Source of the DNA: Thiobacillus denitrificans
Lineage (GTDB): Bacteria > Pseudomonadota > Gammaproteobacteria > Burkholderiales > Thiobacillaceae
Assembly (NCBI GenBank): GCA_002424845.1
Contig: DILD01000036.1
Span: forward strand, 1-11,590
Direction: 5' to 3'
Length of the DNA: 11,590 nucleotides
This document shows positions 1 to 8,099 of the stretch, piece by piece. The notes under the pieces were generated by a model, which was not told where the DNA came from, did no database searches, and saw only the letters and a list, made by a program, of their open reading frames with translations. The position numbers and the translations under genes are program-made. How positions within the stretch are numbered: position 1 is the stretch's first letter; each line of letters opens with the position of its first letter.

Positions 1-610
1 GCACGCGCTCGATCTCGCCGCCGACGGCTGGCCCACCCAACTGGCGGCCGCCACGGTCGCGCTGGCCGGCGCCGCACTGCTGGCCGAATGTGAGCGACGC
101 TGGCCCGACACCCAGGAGGCCCTGATCGGATCGACGTTTGTCGTCGCCGCCAGCGCGGCCGTACTGTTGCTGGCGGGCGATCCCCACGGGGGCGAGCACC
201 TGGCCGAATTGCTGAGCGGGCAAATCCTGTGGGCCACACCCGACCAGGCCATCCGCATTGCCGCACTTTACAGCGCCTTGCTGATCCTCATGGCCTGGCA
301 CGGCGAGCGTCTGAGCGGTCTCGGCTTCTACCTGGTCTTTGCTCTGGCGATTACCGCATCGGTTCAGCTGGTCGGTGTCTATCTGGTCTTTGCCAGCCTG
401 ATCCTTCCTGCGCTGGCGGTGCGCGGTCTGCCTCCCCGTCCCGCCCTGCTGGCCGGCTGGGGACTCGGCGCACTGGCCTACGCAGCCGGACTGGCCGCCT
501 CCGCAGGGCTCGACTGGCCTGCGGGACCGGCCATTGTCATCGCCCTGGCGACGGCGGCACTGCCTGCTGGTAGATTCCTTCGGGTTGCCGTCACGCCTCA
601 ACAGCGATAG
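1..610 (+). CDS. Metal-ion ABC transporter permease, ABC-3 (ZnuB/MntB) family, 3' part only
   Basis: The window opens inside this gene: the frame is open from base 2 and ends with TAG at 608-610, leaving about 202 C-terminal residues. They are strongly hydrophobic, with several membrane segments rich in Leu, Ala and Val. The loop reading GDPHGGEHLAELLSGQILW and the later segment QLVGVYLVFASLILPALAV match what I know of ABC-3 family permeases, which form the inner-membrane channel for zinc, manganese or iron import with an ATPase and a periplasmic metal-binding protein. Those partners are not in the window and would be expected upstream. The sequence does not show which metal is moved. The internal ATG at 167 is not a plausible start because conserved transmembrane sequence continues upstream of it. 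The next gene begins 40 bases after the stop. Confidence 0.88.
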   Translation, partial: HALDLAADGWPTQLAAATVALAGAALLAECERRWPDTQEALIGSTFVVAASAAVLLLAGDPHGGEHLAELLSGQILWATPDQAIRIAALYSALLILMAWHGERLSGLGFYLVFALAITASVQLVGVYLVFASLILPALAVRGLPPRPALLAGWGLGALAYAAGLAASAGLDWPAGPAIVIALATAALPAGRFLRVAVTPQQR

Positions 611-650
611 TATCCCGGACCGAAACTCATTTTTGACGCCCCCTGATTCC

Positions 651-1763
651 GTGGCCCTCCCGTTTTTTAAAAAAGGCAAGGACAAGACGCCCGAAGCTGC
701 GCAAAAACCAGCGTCGGCTGCTGCTATTGCACCTGTGGACACCCCCTCCATGCTGGACATGGGGTCGGGCATGGGCAGCGGCATCGTGGTGGAGGAAACC
801 AGCGGCACAGCAGAGTCCCCGGTGGGCGAGGCCGCCATTCAATATGCAAACGGACAGCCCGAAGCGGCCGAGCACCTGCTGAAGGGTGTCCTGACCGCGG
901 ATGACCGCCGCCCCTGGTACATGCTGTTCGATCTCTACAGCATCCAGAACCGCGAAAAGGAATTCGAGAAACTGGCGCTGGAATACGCGATGCGTTTTGA
1001 AGCCTCGCCCCCGGTATGGCAACGAACCGGGGGCAACGCCGACAAGCCGAAGCAAGCGGAAGCGGCCAGCCTGGAGTTGCCCGGCCTGCTCGATAAGACT
1101 GCCGCCGACGCCATGCGCCAGGGCATCGAAGCGGCGCCCAAGAACGCCACGGTACGAATCGATTTTTCGCACATCGCCATGGTCGATGAGACCGGTGCGG
1201 ATGAGTGCGCCAAAATCCTGGCGGCCGCACGCAAAACAAAACGCAAGCTGCAGATCGGCGGGGTGGAAACCCTGATGGCCTTGCTGCAGGACCTCAATCG
1301 CGCCACCCACAGCCGTGAGGTCCATTGGCTGCTTCTGCTTGAGCTGTATCAAACGCTTGGCCAGCAGGACGAATTTGAAAATCTGGCGGTCGATTTCGCG
1401 GTGCGCTTTGAATTGTCTCCCCCCTCGTGGGTCGAGGTGCAGGCCGCCGAAGTGGTGCAAACCAAGCCGGCCGAGCCGCTGGATGATGCGCTACGACTCT
1501 CTGGCGAGATCACCCCCAGCAGCGAGGGCGGCCTGCAGCAGCTGCGCAGCTATGCCGAAACCCATGACAATGTGCTGGCCGATCTCAGCCAGGTTACCCG
1601 CGTTGATTATGAAAGTGTCAGCCAGGTTCTCAGCGTGCTGATGCAATGCCTCGGCAGCGGAAAAGCCGTTATTTTGCGCGGCCATAACGCGCTGATTCAC
1701 GAACTCTTCCGTGTCATGGGCATTGACCAGTTGTGCCAACTGGCTCCGCGTCACCCCGACTGA
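651..1763 (+). CDS. Duplicated FimV-like motif plus STAS domain protein
   Basis: A predicted cytoplasmic protein of about 370 residues, with no signal peptide or membrane segment. I chose GTG 651, which gives MALPFFKKGKDK, the usual basic opening of this family as I recall it; the frame is open back to 534, but that would overlap the permease gene and add unlikely sequence. After an Ala/Pro linker comes a helical motif at residues 84-123 ending YAMRFEASPPVW, then a STAS-like domain at about 138-215. A second copy of the helical motif at 222-260 ends FAVRFELSPPSW, and a more diverged STAS-like domain follows at about 277-364. STAS domains act in anti-anti-sigma regulation (SpoIIAA) or lipid transport (MlaB); the helical motif resembles TPR/FimV-C-type helices. 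The function is unknown. No Shine-Dalgarno is visible. Domain calls rest on pattern recognition. Confidence 0.85.
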   Translation: MALPFFKKGKDKTPEAAQKPASAAAIAPVDTPSMLDMGSGMGSGIVVEETSGTAESPVGEAAIQYANGQPEAAEHLLKGVLTADDRRPWYMLFDLYSIQNREKEFEKLALEYAMRFEASPPVWQRTGGNADKPKQAEAASLELPGLLDKTAADAMRQGIEAAPKNATVRIDFSHIAMVDETGADECAKILAAARKTKRKLQIGGVETLMALLQDLNRATHSREVHWLLLLELYQTLGQQDEFENLAVDFAVRFELSPPSWVEVQAAEVVQTKPAEPLDDALRLSGEITPSSEGGLQQLRSYAETHDNVLADLSQVTRVDYESVSQVLSVLMQCLGSGKAVILRGHNALIHELFRVMGIDQLCQLAPRHPD

Positions 1764-1779
1764 TCCCGCCCGCCGCACC

Positions 1780-2357
1780 ATGTCCGACGCCCTGATCGCC
1801 CAGGCTGCGCTTGCCGCCGCCGTGGCGTGGGGAACTGGGTCTTCGCCTGTATGCCGTCGTGCTGACGCTCGACCTGCTGGGCAGGTTCGACATACGTGAC
1901 CTGCCCGAACCGTTGCAGGTCCTGTCACACCCGCTGGTTCTCGGCATCAGCGGGCTGCTGACGCTGGCCGAATTCATCGGCGACAAGATTCCCTGGGTCG
2001 ACAGCGTCGTCCGACTCGATCCACACCTTCATCCGCATCCCTGGCGGCCGCCTTTTTTGCCGACAGTGATACCGCCATCCAGACCGCCGCGGCGCTCCTG
2101 GGCGGCACCTTTGCCGCCGGCAGCCATATTGCCAAGTCCGGCACGCGCGCGCGGATCAACACCTCGCCCGAGCCGCTCCGCAACATCGCCGCCTCGTTCA
2201 GCGAAGAAGGCCTGCTGATTGGCGGCCTGTGGCTGGCATTTTTTCACCCACTGGCGTTTCTGGCTGCGCTGCCGTATTCATGCTCGCCACGCTGTGGATG
2301 CTGCGCCGCCTGTGGCACTGGCTCAGACAAAGCAAGCCGCCTCCTGCGCCGGCCTGA
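1780..2357 (+). pseudogene. DUF4126 family membrane protein, broken by about four frame disruptions
   Basis: Conserved DUF4126 sequence runs through this stretch but changes frame. Frame 1 from ATG 1780 gives MSDALIAQAALAAAVAWGTG. The frame then changes near 1837-1840 (an extra G in GGG would explain it) to frame 2, with GLRLYAVVLTLDLLGRF and later LPEPLQVLSHPLVLG and FIGDKIPWVDSV. A shift near 2012 leads to a short frame-3 piece, DSIHTFIRIP. Another near 2040 leads to frame 1, with LLGGTFAAGSHIAKSGTRA and INTSPEP...ASFSEEGLLIGGLWLAF. A single-base loss near 2269-2270 gives a final frame-3 tail ending in TGA at 2355-2357. Almost every family-typical residue survives, so the damage is very recent or an error in sequence or assembly. 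DUF4126 proteins are small hydrophobic membrane proteins of unknown function. The gene sits between the STAS gene (16-bp gap) and hslV (21-bp gap). Confidence 0.8.
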
Positions 2358-2378
2358 GCGTCATTTATAATGGTGCCC

Positions 2379-2912
2379 ATGGAACAATATCGCGGCACCA
2401 CCATACTCTCGGTTCGACGGGGGGCTGACATCGCCCTCGGCGGCGACGGCCAGGTCACCCTCGGCAACATCGTCATCAAGTCCACCGCGCGCAAGATCCG
2501 CCGGCTGCACCAGGACAAGGTGCTGGCCGGTTTCGCCGGCGGCACCGCCGACGCCTTCACCCTGTTCGAGCGCTTCGAGGCCAAACTCGACAAGCATTCC
2601 GGGCACCTGCTGAGGAGCGCAGTCGAACTCGCCAAGGACTGGCGCACCGACCGCATGCTGCGGCGCCTGGAAGCCATGCTGGTAGTGGCCGATCGTGAGT
2701 ACTCGCTCATCATCACCGGCAACGGCGACGTGCTGGAGCCCGAACTCGGCATCGCCGCCATCGGTTCCGGCGGCGCCTTCGCCCAGTCCGCCGCCCGCGC
2801 CTTGCTGGAAAATACCGATCTGCCGCCGCTTGAAATCGTGAAAAAGAGCCTCACCATTGCAGGCGACATCTGCATTTATTCGAACCAGAACCACGTGATC
2901 GAGAGCCTCTGA
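2379..2912 (+). CDS. hslV: HslV (ClpQ), proteolytic subunit of the HslVU protease
   Basis: HslV forms a double hexameric ring of threonine proteases that degrades proteins unfolded by HslU in the cytoplasm. The 177-residue product aligns by eye along its full length with the family: [10 protein letters not shown] at the start, then [72 protein letters not shown], and [12 protein letters not shown] near the end. The catalytic threonine would be Thr7, exposed after removal of MEQYRG, as in other long-propeptide HslV proteins. ATG 2379 is preferred over ATG 2370, which would add MVP; only a weak GGTG lies just upstream. hslU follows 37 bases later, the usual pairing. Confidence 0.98.
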   Translation: MEQYRGTTILSVRRGADIALGGDGQVTLGNIVIKSTARKIRRLHQDKVLAGFAGGTADAFTLFERFEAKLDKHSGHLLRSAVELAKDWRTDRMLRRLEAMLVVADREYSLIITGNGDVLEPELGIAAIGSGGAFAQSAARALLENTDLPPLEIVKKSLTIAGDICIYSNQNHVIESL

Positions 2913-2919
2913 GCGCTGT

Positions 2920-2942
2920 TCTCCGCTCTCGACTCTCCGCTC
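2920..2942 (+). repeat. Nine-base direct repeat in the hslV-hslU spacer
   Basis: TCTCCGCTC occurs at 2920-2928 and again at 2934-2942, a 14-base step, within a pyrimidine-rich spacer running straight up to the hslU start. No Shine-Dalgarno is present there. The function, if any, is unknown and it may be simple-sequence drift. Confidence 0.6.
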
Positions 2943-2949
2943 CCCCCTA

Positions 2950-4272
<1,323 letters not shown>

Positions 4273-4320
4273 GCCGAATACGCGCCTCCCCATCCACTCT
4301 TTACTCGCGACACCCAAAAC

Positions 4321-4854
4321 ATGAAACCCGAAACCACCCCGCCCGTCGAAACCCGCGGCAAATTCCTTTCCAGCATTCTGTTCGGCAGCCGCTGGCTGCA
4401 AGTGCCGCTCTACCTCGGGTTGATCGCTGCGCAGGTAGTCTACGTCATCCACTTCATGGTCGAACTGGAGCATCTGATCGTCGGCACCTTCACCCTGGGT
4501 GAAGAAGCCATCATGCTGATCGTACTAGGCCTGATCGACGTCGTGATGATCTCCAACCTGCTCATCATGGTCATCGTCGGCGGCTACGAAACCTTTGTCT
4601 CGCGACTGCGGCTCGAAGGCCACCCGGACGAGCCTGAATGGCTGTCACACGTCAACGCCAACGTACTCAAGGTCAAGCTGGCCACTGCCATCATCGGCAT
4701 TTCGTCGATCCATCTGCTCAAGACCTTCATCAACGCCCCCAACCTCGATGAAAAGGTTCTGCTGTGGCAGACCCTCATCCACATGGCCTTCATCGTTTCG
4801 GCCGTGGCGATTGCCTACATCGACAAGCTGATGCCCCACCCGGCCAAACATTAA
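4321..4854 (+). CDS. yqhA: UPF0114 (YqhA/TIGR00645) inner-membrane protein
   Basis: A 177-residue integral membrane protein of unknown biochemical role, recognised as UPF0114/TIGR00645 from its overall pattern. [20 protein letters not shown] leads into the first membrane segment at about 27-47. A second segment lies at about 63-87, containing [20 protein letters not shown]. An acidic loop GHPDEPEWL follows at 100-108. A third amphipathic or membrane segment lies at about 117-138, and a fourth at about 150-168. The length is typical. ATG 4321 is the natural start, 48 bases after hslU, with no Shine-Dalgarno (the upstream sequence reads CACCCAAAAC). It is probably cotranscribed with hslVU; whether it is functionally linked to the protease is unknown. 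Confidence 0.93.
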   Translation: MKPETTPPVETRGKFLSSILFGSRWLQVPLYLGLIAAQVVYVIHFMVELEHLIVGTFTLGEEAIMLIVLGLIDVVMISNLLIMVIVGGYETFVSRLRLEGHPDEPEWLSHVNANVLKVKLATAIIGISSIHLLKTFINAPNLDEKVLLWQTLIHMAFIVSAVAIAYIDKLMPHPAKH

Positions 4855-4917
4855 GGCTGGACACCGTTTCTTGAGTGACGATATGCGGCGGCTAATGCCT
4901 CCATCGACATTACTTAT

Positions 4918-4946
4918 TTGGCTGACCACTCCCGCAGGCGGAGAAT
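4918..4946 (+). promoter_or_regulatory. Weak candidate sigma70 promoter for the solenoid protein gene
   Basis: TTGGCT at 4918-4923 and GAGAAT at 4941-4946 are separated by 17 bases and each match four of six consensus positions. They lie in the 125-bp gap before the gene at 4980, which is the only sizeable gap in this part of the + strand run. No terminator is obvious after 4854, so read-through from upstream is also possible. Confidence 0.22.
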
Positions 4947-4979
4947 TGCCCGGTTAAGTCACATTTATCTGGAGACATC

Positions 4980-6812
4980 ATGGCCACCCGCGACACCCTC
5001 ACCCCCCAAGAAGCCCAATGCAGCGGCGGCGCCGACTACGCTGCACTGGCGCTGGAAGCCCTGCAAGAACCCGCTGATGCAGCCTATGCCAAGGAACTGA
5101 TGGATCGCGTGGCGGACGACTGCCAGTTCACCAAGGATCTGGCTGCATGCGCCATCGTCTACAAGGCCTTGGGAGAACAGGGCCGGGCCGAGGAACTGCT
5201 GCAGACAGCGGAAGACTACTGCATGTCGGGCGAGGAGCAAGTCGCGCTGGCCGAAGCCAAGTTCAAGGTGCTGGGGGACAAAGAGGCTGCAGTAGGCGCC
5301 TACGAAAAAGCGCTGAAAGAAACCGGCAACCTGGACCCGCTGATCGATCTGGCCAAAAACGTGATGAGGGTGATCTCGGACAGCGCGTTCGCCAAGAAGG
5401 TGCTGGAAAAGGCCGAGGCGAAAATTTCGCGTGCGGTCGAATACAGCAAGCTGGCGGCCGCTTCGGCCGAGCACCTGCTGGATAAGGACTATGCGGCAGC
5501 AATCTTCAACAAGGCAGCAGAAAAGCTGTCCACGGTACCCGACCTGCTCTCGCTGGCAGGCGAAGTGACCAGAACGCTGGGGGACCCACAAAAGGCCAAG
5601 GCCTTGTATCAGCGCGCTCTGGAAGGCGCGACCGATTTCACCGCGGCCAAGACGCTGATCGAATCGGCCAAACAGGTTGGCGACACCGCATTCATGCAAG
5701 CCGCGCTGAAAAAGGCGGGCGATCTGGCAACCACCACCAGTGAATACATCGAGCTCGCGGTGGGACTGGCAGGCGTGGGCGACAAGCCTGGCGCCACCTC
5801 TCTGCTGGACAAGGCCGAGGACGCGGTAGCCGGTCTGGACGAAATGCAGAAACTGGCGACAGCAGTCGAAACCCATCTGTCCGACGATACCGAACGCATG
5901 ACCCGGGTGAAGGCCAAACTGGAAAAGCGCCAGGCCAACCATGCACGCTATATGGAATTCCAGCAGCTTGAAAAAGAGGCGGTCAGCGTCAAGCAATTTC
6001 TCGCATTGGCTGAACGTGTCCGGCTGGAGCTGGAAGACCCCTTCTATTCCGCCAAGTTGATCGAGGCAGCAGAGAATCTGCTGGACGGTACCGGCTACCA
6101 GTTCTCACGCTACAAGCCCATTCTGCTGGCCGTTGACAAGAACCTGGACGACACTGCCTGGCTCGGCCGCCTGCTTGACCGTGCCGCGGAAAACGCCACG
6201 GATTTCATTTCCTTCAAGGATCTGGTGGTCACGGCTGCGCAATTGAAGCATCGCGAACTCGGCGTGGCCCGTGCACGCGCCTACCTTTCCACGCGTGAGA
6301 CCGCACTGGCATCGGACGCACATGCAACAGTGTACGACATGGCAAAGCTCGCCGAAGCGAGCTTTGCCGCCACGCGCGATGCCGCCGAAGCCGGACGTCT
6401 GCTGGAGACCGCGCGAGCCAAGGCCGAGGATCACTTCGCGCTGACGCACATCGGACGCCTCTACGCCGCCATGGACAACGCCATCCAGGCTGACGTGCTG
6501 TTCGCGGCGGCAGCCGCAGCGTGCCCGAATGGCGACGCCTGCATCCAGTTCATCGACCGCCTGCGCGGATTCGCCCTGCCGGCCGAGACGCTGAAGAAGT
6601 GGTACGCCGAGTGCGGCGCGCATCTCAGCAAGCCGGCCGACAAGCTGCGCTGGGCAGAAGGCATTGCCGATGCCCTGAACGACAAGACTTGGGCAAGCGA
6701 AGTCTATGGCCAGCTTGCCGGGCAATTCAGCGGCGCCGAAGCAGCGCGTTTCGAACTCAGCCGTCGCTCGCGTGCCGACCTCAATTACTTTGGCGCCAAA
6801 CGGCGCCACTAA
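4980..6812 (+). CDS. Alpha-solenoid protein with tandem 34-residue TPR-like repeats, function unknown
   Basis: A 610-residue, Ala/Leu/Lys/Glu-rich soluble protein with no signal peptide or membrane segment. GGAG at 4971-4974 is well placed for ATG 4980. From residue 16 to about 317 the chain divides into nine helical-hairpin units with steps of 34, 34, 34, 34, 34, 34, 33, 33 and 32 residues. Typical unit features are an early LA pair (as in YIELAVGLAGVGD), a central GD or SD turn (VLGDKEAA, TLGDPQKA) and a closing KAE or RAL (LLDKAEDAV, LYQRALEGA). The C-terminal half continues with looser units of 33-40 residues, such as FKDLVVTAAQL and LRWAEGIADALNDKTWA. This resembles TPR or Sel1-like scaffolds that bind other proteins. 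I do not recognise the family and assign no function. The gene ends before a strong terminator. Confidence 0.9.
   Translation: MATRDTLTPQEAQCSGGADYAALALEALQEPADAAYAKELMDRVADDCQFTKDLAACAIVYKALGEQGRAEELLQTAEDYCMSGEEQVALAEAKFKVLGDKEAAVGAYEKALKETGNLDPLIDLAKNVMRVISDSAFAKKVLEKAEAKISRAVEYSKLAAASAEHLLDKDYAAAIFNKAAEKLSTVPDLLSLAGEVTRTLGDPQKAKALYQRALEGATDFTAAKTLIESAKQVGDTAFMQAALKKAGDLATTTSEYIELAVGLAGVGDKPGATSLLDKAEDAVAGLDEMQKLATAVETHLSDDTERMTRVKAKLEKRQANHARYMEFQQLEKEAVSVKQFLALAERVRLELEDPFYSAKLIEAAENLLDGTGYQFSRYKPILLAVDKNLDDTAWLGRLLDRAAENATDFISFKDLVVTAAQLKHRELGVARARAYLSTRETALASDAHATVYDMAKLAEASFAATRDAAEAGRLLETARAKAEDHFALTHIGRLYAAMDNAIQADVLFAAAAAACPNGDACIQFIDRLRGFALPAETLKKWYAECGAHLSKPADKLRWAEGIADALNDKTWASEVYGQLAGQFSGAEAARFELSRRSRADLNYFGAKRRH
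5025..5930 (+). repeat. Array of nine 32-34-residue protein repeats
   Basis: Protein-level units start at residues 16, 50, 84, 118, 152, 186, 220, 253 and 286 of the gene at 4980. They share a pattern of hydrophobic LA early, G/S-D in the middle and K-A near the end. The DNA sequences of the units have diverged, so this is an old duplication and not a recent tandem DNA repeat. Confidence 0.75.
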
Positions 6813-6867
6813 GTCACGGCCAGGCCTTCCTGTCCACGCGCTGCATCAAACGACCGCAATACCCCTG

Positions 6868-6895
6868 AAAACAGCCCGGTTGAACGGGCTGTTTT
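6868..6895 (+). terminator. Strong intrinsic terminator
   Basis: An 11-bp perfect stem, AAAACAGCCCG (6868-6878) pairing with CGGGCTGTTTT (6885-6895), with loop GTTGAA, is followed by more T-rich sequence to 6900. It lies 55 bases after the stop of the solenoid gene and should end that transcript. The A-run on the left arm could also allow some function on the opposite strand. Confidence 0.93.
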
Positions 6896-6907
6896 TATTT
6901 GTACACT
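6880..6907 (+). promoter_or_regulatory. Candidate promoter overlapping the terminator
   Basis: TTGAAC at 6880-6885 and TACACT at 6902-6907 are 16 bases apart, each with four of six consensus matches. Only 42 bases separate the end of the terminator from the next start codon, so a promoter for the gene at 6938 must lie very close to or within the hairpin. The Shine-Dalgarno AAAGGAG follows at 6925-6931. Confidence 0.3.
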
Positions 6908-6937
6908 CCGGTGTGAAGTCGTTTAAAGGAGCGCGCC

Positions 6938-7990
6938 ATGGTTGACCTTTCCGCACTGATCGATACGGTGCAGAAGAACTGCAGCATCGCTGATGCCCGT
7001 CATGCACGTGACATGACGATGTGCACATTCCTGCTGGAAATGCGCGAATACTACCGATGGGAAATGGAAATCCCCTATGGCGCACGTCTGCCCAAGGAAG
7101 AACTGGGGAACTGGCTGAGTGCACGCGAAAGCGAATGGGATGCGATCGAGGAGGAAGATTTTACCCCTCTGCCCCTGAACGAGGCCGCCATTGATCCGTT
7201 CGAGGTCGATGACATCAATCGCATGCTGATCCCGCATGGGCTGGTCTACAGCAGCGGCCTGGGGCATTTTCGCAAGCCGCATTTCGTGCTGGCCGAGCTC
7301 AAGCATGCCGAAGTGCGCGATGGCGTGCAGGTGCTGGTGGCTGGCTGCGAATATGCGCGCGATCTGATCGCCCCGCCAGCGGCCATGCGAGACGGTGCCA
7401 TTTTCTTGCGCATGGACGCAGTTCGGCGGCTGCTATGGAACAAATACGAGGAATGGCAGTGGAAGGAAAAGGACACCGCCCTGGGGCGCGCATTCGCCCA
7501 TTACGATTTCGAGCGTGGCATCGAGCGCGGCCTTGACCGCATGACAGAAGCCGAAAGCGAAGTGATGATTCTGCACGAGATCGGCGAGACCCGGGCAGAA
7601 TCGCTGCTGGGCGAGGACTGGGCCAGCATGCTCGGCCAACTTGATTCACGACATGCCGAACTGCTGGCTCGCGCAGTGCGCGACCATCTGGCCGATTCCA
7701 TGGTGACGCTGCCCACCCTGCTCGAACGCAATGCCATCGGCTCGCTGCATTTTTATTTCGCCAATCTCTCGGGCCTGCGCCGCGCGCTGTGCCCGAACCT
7801 GACGCAGGGCTACGAAGCCTGGCTGGGTCATCGTGACAATAATCGCCTTGCCGCTATCGTGTCGAAGGCTGCATTGCATTGGCAGGCTGCGGCGCAGCAG
7901 TTGATGGCTATTTATCATCGCGACCCGGCGCTCGGCAATGCCCGGCTCAATGCGCTGGCCAGCGGAGACCACGCCAGCCTTAAACTCTAG
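6938..7990 (+). CDS. Conserved hypothetical protein, resembles Sfum_1244 family
   Basis: A 350-residue soluble protein without signal peptide or membrane segments. The start at ATG 6938 is firmly supported by AAAGGAG at 6925-6931. From memory it resembles the Sfum_1244 family (named for a Syntrophobacter protein), sharing an N-terminal DARHARD...CTFLLEMREYYRWE region, then LPKEELGNWL, a central LIPHGLVYSSGLGHFRKPHF stretch, and CEYARDLIAPPAAM. The HYDFERGIERGL and ILHEIGE (HEIGE at residues 213-217) elements follow. No enzymatic activity is established to my knowledge. The His/Glu-rich helices could form a metal site, but this is speculation and there is no classical HExxH. The gene stands alone between two terminators, converging with the chemosensory kinase gene. 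Confidence 0.85.
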   Translation: MVDLSALIDTVQKNCSIADARHARDMTMCTFLLEMREYYRWEMEIPYGARLPKEELGNWLSARESEWDAIEEEDFTPLPLNEAAIDPFEVDDINRMLIPHGLVYSSGLGHFRKPHFVLAELKHAEVRDGVQVLVAGCEYARDLIAPPAAMRDGAIFLRMDAVRRLLWNKYEEWQWKEKDTALGRAFAHYDFERGIERGLDRMTEAESEVMILHEIGETRAESLLGEDWASMLGQLDSRHAELLARAVRDHLADSMVTLPTLLERNAIGSLHFYFANLSGLRRALCPNLTQGYEAWLGHRDNNRLAAIVSKAALHWQAAAQQLMAIYHRDPALGNARLNALASGDHASLKL

Positions 7991-8050
7991 GCCCCCCTTT
8001 ACCCCCCCCCATCGTAACGGGCTTCTCCCGGTCAATGCATCGCACAAGCG

Positions 8051-8076
8051 AAAAAAACGGGCGGTAAACGCCCGTT
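8051..8076 (-). terminator. Intrinsic terminator of the hybrid CheA gene
   Basis: A perfect 8-bp stem, AACGGGCG (8056-8063) and CGCCCGTT (8069-8076), has loop GTAAA. On the minus strand it is followed by a run of T (the A-run 8051-8057 on the + strand). It lies 23 bases beyond the kinase stop codon. On the + strand the hairpin is followed only by CTTTC, so it may act weakly for the converging gene that ends at 7990. The rest of the 109-bp gap holds two C runs (7992-7997 and 8002-8010) and no gene. Confidence 0.88.
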
Positions 8077-8099
8077 CTTTCACCTGCCGTTTGCCTGCC

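Noticed and set aside
534..650. Upstream extension of the STAS gene from the alternative start at 534
   Set aside because: It would overlap the permease gene by 77 bases and add family-untypical sequence; GTG 651 gives the expected MALPFFKK opening.
627..1460. Long minus-strand open frame opposite the STAS gene
   Set aside because: His/Arg/Gly-rich shadow of the conserved + strand gene with no recognisable domain.
2366..2371. TATAAT just before hslV as a -10 promoter box
   Set aside because: No -35-like sequence lies 16-18 bases upstream, and a transcript from it would start at or after the hslV start codon at 2379, leaving no leader.
4980..7990. Solenoid gene and Sfum_1244-like gene as a two-gene novel system
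   Set aside because: A strong terminator separates them and each has its own ribosome site; nothing in the sequence links their functions.
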